Positions 46,239 through 56,397 of a stretch of DNA of 64,000 bases are shown here, piece by piece. Location: contig CM072875.1 in NCBI GenBank assembly GCA_036937835.1, forward strand, positions 21,922,501-21,986,500. The letters are read 5' to 3'. The translations under genes and the position numbers were made by a program. The notes under the pieces were generated by a model. The model was not told where the DNA came from. It worked only from the letters and a program-made list of their open reading frames with translations, and searched no databases. The DNA comes from Pampus argenteus. Its lineage: Eukaryota > Chordata > Actinopteri > Scombriformes > Stromateidae. Position 1 is the stretch's first letter; every line of letters starts with the position of its first letter.

Positions 46239-47747
46239 ACACACTGACACCAAAACATCTCTCAAACTTTTGCTTTTTACTCCAATTACTCAAAGTGGTC
46301 ATTTAAATGCTAAAATATCTGAAATGTCCGGAGAAAGTTTAAAGCTTTGAAATGATCAAAAGTATTTTTAGTGAAGTTTTCATGACAGTTGAAGCCATCA
46401 TGTCATCTTTGGTCTCGTTTGTTGTAGAGGAAGTTATTGACGTCGAGTTCAAATACTGCAGGAAACATCACAGGCAGACTTCTCATTTTCACAGTGGTCA
46501 TTAACGATTATCTGGTTGATTAGAGGAAATATTTGAGCTTGTTTGGTTTCACTTCTCTTCAACAGAATAAAGAAACGGACGCTGAAGTTTCAACACAGTA
46601 ACTGCTGCAGGTTCATTTTATTCAGGTAATGAACTTGTGGTTTGGACCAATCATCTGTGATAGATGGTTCAATAATCACCTGTATTTTTTGATGTCCTTT
46701 TCCAAGCTCGACTTCTCACATGGTTCAATGTCACAAACAAACTTATTACACTCCATCTTCATTCTGCTTTAACTCTTCTCTTTCTGTGGGAAGGGGCGTT
46801 TGATTTGATCACCACTGAATGGCGGCCGGGTCACAAACCTTCTCAAATTACAGCTAAACATTACACCAAAATATGGTTCTGATAACATTTGAGCTGAGAA
46901 ATAAGCAATGCAACATAACCTTAATTCATGTTTGATCAGCACTGCCAACGGTGGTCCCGCCCCTGGCACTGATTGGCTAATCGTAAGTCCTTCTGCGGCA
47001 TTAATTGGATCCATATCTTCAAACTGCAGTTTCATGTAGTTTCGTGATGTCAGACCAGTAGAATCAGTCAGCTCGTCTCAGTTAATGGTTGACGTAATGA
47101 ACACCTGAGTTTCCACTATAGAGACTCATTAATGACTTTTGACAGTGAATCAATAGAATCAATAAAGAGTTAAAGAGCAGTTTAGTATTTTGGTGTCATT
47201 TAAACACTTGCTGTTAGTTTTCTGTAACTTCCTGTAGGACACCTGTTACCAAACAGCAGCGGCGGGTAAAATGGTCCAAATCCGACCCTGCAGCAATGAT
47301 ATTTGAACTGTCAAAGTTCACATCAAAACTTTTACACAGTTTTTCTGTCACAAATCTACAAAATAAACACGAGGCTCCTGTAAATCCCAATTATTGTAGT
47401 TGTAGTTATAATTTCTGACCTTGTATGGAAGGGTTCCAGTTTTATTTAAGGTGTGGCTCACTGTCTCTCACTGTCATCAACATCATCATGATCAATAAAG
47501 GCGGGGGGACTACAGGGAGCGGCTCCCAGCAGTTTATGGCCCCTGACAGAGTACAAAGTCCTCGTGTTGGAGCCACAGACCTCATATTAACAAGTCAGGA
47601 GTGAAGAAGAGAGACCAGAACCTGCGACAACCCAACCTGAACTCACCTGTCGAGGCTTCACCTCAGAGGACCAGGCCTTGTGTCCTCTTTTGTTTTTAGA
47701 CTGTTTGAGTGTTTAATCTCGAGTGTTTTTTCGGAAACGTTGCAATC

Positions 47748-50700
47748 ATGTCGACGGCTGTGGAAGCGACTGGGTTCATCATGTGCATAATCAGCTGGCT
47801 GGTCACCGGAGCGTCGCTGGCTAACGACTACTGGAAGGTTTCGTCCATGTCCGGCAGCGTCATCATCTCCCAGAGAGAGTTCGAAAACTTGTGGCACGCC
47901 TGCGCCGAGAACAGCGCCGGCATTGTCGACTGTCGAGACTTTGAATCGTTGCTGGCCCTCCCCGGTAAGATGAAATCTACTGCGTTTCTAAAACAGGGTA
48001 CAAAAGACCTGTAATACCTTCTAAAGCGCTGAACTCAAAACCAACCAAACCACAACCGCATATTTAGTATAAAGTCTTTAGTATGAAACTGTGGAAGTGA
48101 AGACCTATCGGTTGTTGTTTATAGGTCCTCACGTTCAAAACAGCAATTTAGACATTTTTAAAGATCAATGACTGAATGAATTTGTCATTCATTGAAAATA
48201 ATCTGGAAATTAAATTAAACCTCCATTTGTGAAATAAACAAGATTTAAGTTCAGGATTTAAAAACATTTCATCCTCAACAATTTATTAGAAACTAAATTA
48301 TCTTAAAAACAGGTTTTAATGTGTTTTTATTAAAAGCTTATCAGATGCAGAAAGTAGGTCGGCGTGATGTGGCACCGGTTCGGACTTTGTCGTCCAAAGG
48401 TTGGCGCATTTTACAGCTCCAAGTTTCCCGCCTAAAACAGCTGCTGGTTCAACGGTTTGTTATAATGACTTCACCGTTACATTCGTCCACCGTGTGAACG
48501 CGCTCTTCGTTTTACGGTCACTTCAGCCAGTTACTCCATCACAGCTTAGTTTCTTTTTCCCTCGATGTGTCATATATATATACGGTTATCGGTTGGCTGC
48601 CATTTTGAGCCTCGTCGTCGACTGAAAACAAAATGGAGGGAAACTGTTGAGACCAAACAGAAACAACCTCATGTTGCTTTTTATCCACTGTAATTTGGTT
48701 TATTTGGTTTTACATTGATATAAAATGATTTATGTAGATGTTTACTCAACATTTAAAGTCATTTCTTTGTTTCTCATAACTTTGTTAAGTAGTTTGAATG
48801 AGTATCACGTACATACAGCGTATTATGTTGTTTCAGTGAAATATTAAAACTCAACATGTTCCAGTATTCATCAGGTCTGACTTATCAAACTGTGTAATTC
48901 AGTGTTCAGACCTTCTTCCTGGTTTATGAGCTGTTTGTCTCTCGTGAAACTCAGTGGTCCAATAAAGAGGCGTTTTTATGGTTTCTATGACGATAAGAGG
49001 TCAATAAATTACTCCACCTGTACAGCTGGGTAGTTACGACTTGAGTAATAATACTAATGTTACTTCCACTTCCTCCTTCTTTTTCATCTGATCAGCTATA
49101 ATCTATATGTTTCATATATTACTGTATTATATCAGTGTCAGTGTGTTGGTCTCATAGTGATGAACCTACAGAGACTCTGCTGCTCTTCTTCTTTATGGAC
49201 TTTTATAGTGACTTTCAGCTCATTGTTTATCTGTCCAGCTGCTACATTATAGCTGTAAAAAGCCACCAGAGCATCAAGCAGCTACAGACACAGTTACTGC
49301 AGAGCAGCTGGTGAACATCGTGCAGCATTTAGATGCTTCAGCAGTCGGTAGAGAGCAGAAACACTAACAGAGAGTCAATATTGGACTTAGATTCAGCAGC
49401 TGGACACAAACACGACTCCACATGATGATGATGTTGCTGCTGGATGTGGAAGTAAACAACTGTTTACTAACAAGTTTAACTTAAATCTGATGATACGTCA
49501 GCGTTGTCACTTCGTAGAATAAGAGAGCATTTAAGTTTAAAACTTAAAAGTATTAGTTGTACTTGTGTATTTCAACATCATAAAGTTATAATAGATATTT
49601 TATTTTGTTTACAACCTGAATGTGTCACACTGGACGTAAAGAAAACTATTCAAACTGCATGTTTTCACGCTCTGCTGCAGCTTCAGTATCAGTGTCTATA
49701 TAGCATCATTTTTGTTGTCATGACAACAAGGCCTCTCCGTCATTATTCTATGTTCATAGAAATATGCCTTCTTATCAGTGACCTCTGACCTCTGATCTCA
49801 TCATTGTTGTCTATTTATAATATCAGTAATGACTCAGCAGATGCTGTGTGAAGCCTTTTGGTTACTTTCTTTACTTTAATACTTTCTAATATTAGTGTGT
49901 TTCCAAATAAGGACCACATTTCCCATCAGCCCTGTTGCTTCGTGTCCCATCTCGCCTTCCTGAAGAGAAGAAACATGTTAGAAGTGATTTTCTGAATGAA
50001 GAAAATAGCAGAAACGCAGTAATATTGTTGTTCCTGAGATGATTCTCAAGATGATTGTGATCATTATTATTATTAATATTATTATTATGTTTAAATGATG
50101 TGCAACTGTCTCAGTGTAAATACTGAAATATCTTTCCCTCCCTGCAGGTCACATCCAGGCCTCTCGTGCTCTGATGATCATCTCTCTGCTGGCCGGTCTC
50201 GGCTCCATGATCGTGTCTCTGCTTGGACTCAAGTGCATCAAAATCGGCTCGGCCACCGACCAATCCAAAGCCAAGATCGCCGTCACTGGAGGAATCGTGA
50301 GCATCCTCGCTGGTGAGTTGTTAGCTTATGTGAACGTGTGATACAGCAGAGCCCAGATAGCCTTTTTCAGTGGCTCTGAAGTGCATGTTTGTGTCTGCAG
50401 GTCTGTGCTGCATGATCGCAGTTTCCTGGTACGCCTTCAGAGTCGTGGAAGACTTCAACAACCCGTTCTACGGCGGCACCAAGTGAGTCCAGTTGATCTT
50501 CATGCAGAAGAACTGAGAGCATCAGAATAAAACAGCTTTGATGTGATGTAGAAAGAAAAGAAGAACAATATGTTGCACCAAATACATAAAAATCACCACA
50601 AAAACAAACAGTAGAACAACAATAATAAATAAAAATAAAGTAAATAAAGAAATTACAGAACATTAAATAAAAACTGGTGGTTCACAGTAGTTATTCTGAA

Positions 50701-51228
50701 ACTGAGTTTTTCTGTGATAGAAATTTAGGTCATTTTTTAATTTTTTTTTATTTTTTTTTATTAAACATGATGATTTTTTTTGTAGTTTCTAGTCTGAATA
50801 TAAATAATATAAAATGTTAAATGATTTATCTTATATGCTTAAAAAGTTCATTTAAACTATAATATATTCACTCATAAGTAAATGTTTAATGTGTGTGTCT
50901 GCAGGTTCGAGCTGGGCGTCGGCCTCTACCTGGGATGGGGCGGAGCCTGTCTGGCCTTTCTGGGCGGAGCTCTTCTTTGCACTGCCTGCAAGAGAGCTTC
51001 AGCTGGAAAGAAAAGGTAGAAACCGTAGAAATAATTATGGATCATATAGATCCATCATGTAGATGAAGCATCATGTGCTGTCGGTTCATAGTTTGATGGT
51101 TAATATGTGTTATTGATAACACTTCTGCTTTTGTCCTGTTTTGCAGCGGTTACTATGGAAACCAGCCAAAGAAGGTCTACACAGCTACAGCCAAGTCAGA
51201 TCCAGATTCAGCCAGAGCTTACGTCTAA
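47748..51228 (+). CDS. Claudin (claudin-10/15 group)
   Basis: Four-pass tight-junction membrane protein that forms paracellular barriers or ion pores. Coding exons: 47748-47964, 50148-50312, 50401-50482, 50905-51015, 51147-51228; total 657 bp, 218 residues, all junctions GT-AG and in frame. It has TM1 (about 8-26), a first extracellular loop with the claudin signature W29, N47-L48-W49, C52 and C62 (NLWHACAENSAGIVDC), TM2 (about 80-101), TM3 (about 115-138), a short second loop ending YGGTKFELG, TM4 (about 160-182) and a C-terminal tail ending in the PDZ-binding dipeptide YV. The GTKxELG motif and five-exon structure favour claudin-15 or -10 (human CLDN15 has PGTKYELG); I cannot fix the exact paralogue, so no symbol is given. 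A TATA-like AATAAAGG lies near 47494. The 3' UTR opens with a long CA repeat. Confidence 0.95.
49131..49390 (+). repeat. Dispersed element family 3, copy B (in claudin intron 1)
   Basis: Same orientation as 22021-22290 and sharing GTGTTGGTCTCATAGTGATG, TTATAGCTGTAAAAA, GCTACAGACACAGTTACTG and GCAGTCGGTAGAGAGCAGA. Copy A has an extra duplicated segment around the CAGACACAGTTACTG motif. Confidence 0.75.
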
Positions 51229-51264
51229 ACACACACACACACACACACACACTAACACACACAC

Positions 51265-51307
<43 letters not shown>

Positions 51308-51413
51308 CACACACACTAACACACACACTCTCTCTCTCACACACACTAACACACACACACACATACTCTCTCTCTCACACACACTGACACACACACACAC
51401 ACCCACACACTAA

Positions 51414-51449
<36 letters not shown>

Positions 51450-51450
51450 A
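51229..51450. repeat. Compound (CA)n / ACTAAC / (CT)n repeat in claudin 3' UTR
   Basis: About 220 bp immediately after the stop codon, mainly CA with repeated CACTAACACA and CTCTCTCT interruptions. It is transcribed as part of the claudin 3' UTR if the poly(A) site at 51606 is used. Confidence 0.93.
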
Positions 51451-51605
51451 TGTTCTTGTCTTAGGTCCTTTTTCTGACGTTTTGACACATTTTAGTATTT
51501 GTTTTTGAAGTTTTTGGGGAACTTTAAGTGTAATTGTTGGAATATTGATATTAACGAGTTGTAGATTATTAGGAATGATCGTCTAATCCAGTTTATTATT
51601 TTCTG

Positions 51606-51611
51606 AATAAA
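51606..51611 (+). terminator. Claudin poly(A) signal
   Basis: AATAAA followed by a T/G-rich stretch (GTTTGTTACAG ... GTCTTTGTGTC) within 35 bp, about 380 bp after the stop codon. Confidence 0.65.
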
Positions 51612-52043
51612 GTTTGTTACAGAATAAATGAAGTCTTTGTGTCTTTACTTGCTTACATGCTACATTACATGAATATTTTGTGTTGTAAATATTTACATCC
51701 TCTAAATATGTTTATTTGTATCTTTAAATCACTAAACTACTAAAAGACTAAACTTTACAAGACACCAGTTAAATCTTTTTCACATATTAATATCCTGGAA
51801 GATGGAAAATCAAAATAATTTTAACCTGCTCTTAAAGCATTTATAAGCAGTAAATAAACAACTATTAATGTATAGTTGTAAACAGGCATCAGGACATTTT
51901 TAGCGTCATGTGATAACTATAAGATAATGAACAATATAACAATATAATACTATATAGGTTCAAGGTTGTAAAAACACAAATACATCAGAAGAAATAAAAC
52001 TATAATACAGTCGATTTATGCTACAAATGTGTCCCTGCACATG

Positions 52044-52122
<79 letters not shown>

Positions 52123-52151
52123 TGTGTGTGTGTGTGTATGTGTGTGTGTGT

Positions 52152-52183
<32 letters not shown>

Positions 52184-53030
52184 AATCTCCTGTGTAATAA
52201 TGATGATTAATGCGCTGCAGGGCAGTAATCCACCTGTCTGTTTACCTGCTGACGGGCAGAACAGTGGATTAAAGCTCCACAGCAGCACTCTGTCTATCTT
52301 TAGTGTTCCTCACACACACCGTGGACCGGATCAGACCTGCTGCTCAACCTTCAGGCTGCCTGTGGACCAACTCTGGATGTCTTTATTATCGACACTCATC
52401 CCAGTAAAAACGTACAACTGTGTGGTGTTAACTGACCTCCAGGGATACATGTAGTCCATCCAGAGCTCCTGGTTCTTCAGTATTTCTGTTTAAAAAAGAT
52501 GAAAATGAATGCTGATGGTGAAAAGAGTGATGCAGTAACAACAGCTAAAGGGTGTAGTGAGGATAAAAAGATGTTGTAATACACCTTTACTCTCTCTCTC
52601 TCTGAAGATTCAAAGGTATTTATTCATCTTCAGGATGCAACATTAGTTACTGAGATGAAATTATAATGTTGAGATTAGTAATAGAAATATACAAACTTAA
52701 AATAAATATATTATATAAATACATCACAAAATAAAACAAAAATAAAGTGCCGTAGTTCTGACGTAGAACCAGCAGTTGATCTGCCTGATTTACATAAAAT
52801 GTTTGTGTTACCTGAACAGTAATTAAATTGTCTCTACTTAATCATCTTCTGGCTCTAATCTGACCGTGTTGTGCTGACTGAGGGGGAACCAGCTTCAATC
52901 CTCTCAGTCGGAGTCCGAGTCTCTCTGGATGCTGTGGTGTGTGGGGCTGGAGGGTGGGTCAAAGTTCACAGCCGGGTCACCTGATTGGCTGTCGGGACTC
53001 AGGAGGCTGTGACGGACAGCAGGTGTTTAC
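51612..53030. other. Intergenic region between the claudin gene and sag
   Basis: It contains a (GT)n tract of about 140 bp (52044-52182) and otherwise unique AT-rich sequence. The last 200 bp carry possible sag regulatory motifs, described separately. No gene seen. Confidence 0.6.
52044..52182. repeat. (GT)n microsatellite, about 140 bp
   Basis: One of the longest dinucleotide tracts in the window, with three regularly placed GTAT interruptions at its 3' end. Confidence 0.95.
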
Positions 53031-53103
53031 ATATAGAGCTTCCCTGACCAATGCCCGTCTCCGCCTGTGACCCAGCAACATACCTTCCACTTCTGCAACA
53101 CAG
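52830..53103 (+). promoter_or_regulatory. sag: Probable sag promoter and non-coding exon 1
   Basis: An inverted CCAAT box (GATTGG, 52983-52988) and a TATA-like ACATATAGAG (53029-53038) precede a strong splice donor (AACACAG then GTGAGT, GT at 53104-53105). A short 5' UTR exon of about 45 bp, spliced to the acceptor at 56371-56372, is therefore inferred. Further upstream are two CRX-like TAATC cores (52839-52843, 52856-52860) and a MARE/NRL-like half site TGCTGACTGAG (52872-52882). That pairing is common in rod photoreceptor promoters. All of this is motif-level inference. Confidence 0.45.
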
Positions 53104-54394
53104 GTGAGTCACCAACATCTCTGCTGGACAAAACAGTCCTTTTGTCTGTTTTAGCAGATAGTTTCACTTGTTTTAAGAGAATATGATTTCTGGAAGGACT
53201 CAGAAATAGAAGCAAACGTTATCCAAACAAACAAGATGGATTATCTGAGAGATTAATCTGTAATCTGGGCTACATAAAGAAAATTATTTCATATATATAT
53301 GTAATGTTTCATTTTCATCTGTTTCTACAGATGTGTTTAGATCTGGTTTTGTATAATTGCAGCGTTATTGAACCTTATTGAAAATGTTTATGTCTTGTTG
53401 TCTGTGAGGTAATATGTTGGTATTATAGATCATAAAGGAGCATTTCATCTACTGAATACTGGAGTCATTCTGAGTTCAGGTATCTACATGATGTTTTCTC
53501 TTGCTTTTATTTTTTAAAAGGTTTTTAAATTTAAACTTAAAGTTGTTCTTCCTTAAAACAAAATAACAAATAATTATGTTTATTGTGTCATCATTTTGAA
53601 GACAGATCAATGATCATATTATCAATTGTAGTTATACTCAATAATCATATTTTTTAATATGAACACTAATTGTGGTTAGTTTGATTTTATGTCCTTTAAT
53701 CATGTTTTAGTAATAATATTAGATAATTGTGTTTTTCAGTTTTTTGACTACACCGACATGCCAACATTTTTACATTTTTATGATTGTCATAAAAAATAAA
53801 ATTTTGCTCCAAAAGGTTTTTTGCATTGGTTAAAACACACATGACAACACAGACATCGACTTCACTGCCGTCTGTTGGTTACAGTCAGCGGCAGCTTCCC
53901 CGTCTCTCCCCTACTTATTGGGACTAAATGATCAAATGGACATTAAATGATATCTTTGGTATTATTGGTAAATTGGAGGAACTTCTGTCTGCAGGAATCA
54001 AAAACATACTGACATGTTGAAGTGTCCTTTAAAATGTGAGATCATAACATAACGTAAATGTCAGCTGACGTCCCAAACCTCACTTTATTAAAAAGTGTTA
54101 TCCAGCAAATACCTTCATGTTTGACATTTACCTGCTCAGTCAGCTGTATCGTTAACGTGACGAGTCTTTCAAGATCGACAATAGCAGATTTAAAATAAAA
54201 ATACAGAAAGCAACTAGTAGACGTAAACATCAACACACAACGAGCCTGTGAATATTCTCATTCATCCAGGTCATAGTTGTCTCAAGCAGATTAAATCGAT
54301 CGATTTAATCTACAACACACAACATTTCAATTAAGGACAGTTGAATTTATGGACTTTGTTTCGTTTCAGCAGTTTAAGTTGGTCAGCAGTGGAA

Positions 54395-56012
54395 AGTAAC
54401 AAAGTACATTTACTCAATTACTGTCATCAAGTACTTTTAAAGGTACTTGTACTTTACTTGAGTATTCCCATGTGATACTACTTCATACTTCTCTCTACTC
54501 CACGTCAGAGGTACATCTAGTACTTTCTACATGTCAGAGGTACATCTAGTACTTTCTACATGTCAGAGGTACATCTGGTACTTTCTACATGTCAGAGGTA
54601 AATCTAGTACTTTCTACATGTCAGAGGTACATCTAGTACTTTCTACATGTCAGAGGTACATCTGGTACTTTCTACATGTCAGAGGTAAATCTAGTACTTT
54701 CTACATGTCAGAGGTACATCTAGTACTTTCTACATGTCAGAGGTACATCTGGTACTTTCTACATGTCAGAGGTAAATCTAGTACTTTCTACATGTCAGAG
54801 GTAAATCTAGTACTTTCTACATGTCAGAGGTAAATCTAGTACTTTCTACATGTCAGAGGTACATCTAGTACTTTCTACATGTCAGAGGTAAATCTAGTAC
54901 TTTCTACATGTCAGAGGTACATCTAGTACTTTCTACATGTCAGAGGTAAATCTAGTACTTTCTACATGTCAGAGGTAAATCTAGTACTTTCTACATGTCA
55001 GAGGTAAATCTAGTACTTTCTACATGTCAGAGGTACATCTAGTACTTTCTACATGTCAGAGGTACATCTAGTACTTTCTACATGTCAGAGGTACATCTGG
55101 TACTTTCTACATGTCAGAGGTAAATCTAGTACTTTCTACATGTCAGAGGTACATCTAGTACTTTCTACATGTCAGAGGTAAATCTAGTACTTTCTACATG
55201 TCAGAGGTACATCTAGTACTTTCTACATGTCAGAGGTACATCTAGTACTTTCTACATGTCAGAGGTACATCTGGTACTTTCTACATGTCAGAGGTAAATC
55301 TAGTACTTTCTACATGTCAGAGGTAAATCTAGTACTTTCTACTCCACTACATTTATCTGACAGCTTTAGTTACTGTTCAGATGCAGATTTGACTCAATGG
55401 ATAATATAAGAAGCTTTTAAAATCCAACACATTGTTAAAGATGAAACCAGTGGTTTCAACCTTTTAGTCTGTTGACGTCTTACTAAAAGCAGTGTGTAGT
55501 CGGGTCACATTTCAGATGTCTATGAGTTGTTAACAGCTCCACCAAATAGTGATTTTTACCTCTAAACTTCTCACATGGTTTCATTTCAATAAATGTTCAA
55601 ATGATCCAATATTTCAGCAAAAATCAAAGATTAGAGAAAAAGTCCAAAAGCTGAAAACAGATTTGTGTATCAGAACTTTGTTTCTTCTTCTTTCCTCTCC
55701 CATTAATCATCTCACGACCCCTCAGATTTATCTGGTGACCCTTTGGAGGGCCCCGACCCCTCATATATAATAATATATCAAATATAAATGACAGCATTTT
55801 AGTTCCTGCAGGCTGTGTATACTGTGTGCATTCAAATGCACATAGCAGCAGCTCTACAGGTAAACACAGGTATGCACGGTATACCCTCTTCATACTTCGT
55901 CAGGTGTGTTATGAGTTGAACCTGTAAATTAGCAGTGACAGTTCCCCTCAGAGAGCTGACAACACGTCAGACCAGATTCCTGCTGCAGCTTTTCTCTCAC
56001 ATGGCTTCTGTT
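54395..56012 (+). repeat. Dispersed element family 4, right copy with expanded array
   Basis: Inverted relative to the copy at 44704-45720. It contains the 29-unit array (54505-55345) and about 360 bp absent from the left copy (about 55556-55905), including GACCCCTCAGATTTATCTGG and GGCCCCGACCCCTCATATAT. These phrases look like a common fish transposon interior, so the left copy probably lost this part. Confidence 0.85.
54505..55345. repeat. 29-bp minisatellite, about 29 units, with 3-unit higher-order blocks
   Basis: Same unit as at 45057-45612 read on the other strand: GTACATCTAGTACTTTCTAC then ATGTCAGAG. Three variants (GTACATCTAG, GTACATCTGG, GTAAATCTAG) recur as triplets near the start. 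Three 29-bp units make 87 bp, so a frame stays open with a 29-residue period. That frame is not a gene. Confidence 0.93.
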
Positions 56013-56397
56013 TTTAACTACAAAACTACGTCAAGCTGATAATACTTACCTGTTGCACTGTTTCCTAATCCAGGTAGCTGAAAACTAAATCATGGAAAAA
56101 AAAAACTGGTGTAAATGTGCTGCGTGGTGAATTTAACATGTTGCATGAAGGCGTTAAACCAGGTATCCATGAAGGGGAAATGAATGTAGAGCGTGTGTCA
56201 GTGTGTCAGTTGGCCTGTGGTGGGACATATTTTATATAAACAGCCATCACCATGATAACAAATGTCAACAGTCATTTTGTGAAGTTGATATTTGTAGTTT
56301 TAGTTGAGTCACATGACGAGTCGTTTTACTGGAAATGACTGAAGTCGTTCATCTTTTTCTCTTTTCTCTCAGCCACCGCCGACTCGCTGCCCTCAAC

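Larger units (their letters stand above)
44424..47747. other. Intergenic region between il20rb and the claudin gene
   Basis: The two genes are divergently transcribed. Repeats dominate: dispersed element family 4 with its 29-bp array (44704-45720) and a compound CA array (46044-46238). The remainder (46.25-47.5 kb) is unique-looking without a recognisable gene; the minus-strand frame at 46769-47035 shows no domain. Confidence 0.65.
53104..56372 (+). other. sag: sag intron 1 (inferred)
   Basis: AT-rich unique sequence, a 24-bp perfect palindrome at 54288-54311, and the large right copy of dispersed element family 4. No exon is supported. Confidence 0.5.

Noticed and set aside
45982..46306. 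Cys/Val-rich frames resembling a small secreted Cys-rich protein
   Set aside because: They are translations of CA/GT dinucleotide repeats (VCVC periodicity) with no signal peptide or gene context.
50095..50316. Alternative plus-strand frame over claudin exon 2
   Set aside because: It is a shadow of the real claudin frame, which continues in phase across all five exons.
54531..55409. Periodic open frames starting MSEVHLV in the 54.5-55.4 kb array
   Set aside because: The 29-residue period equals three 29-bp units. It is a reading of a minisatellite inside a dispersed element, not a protein.
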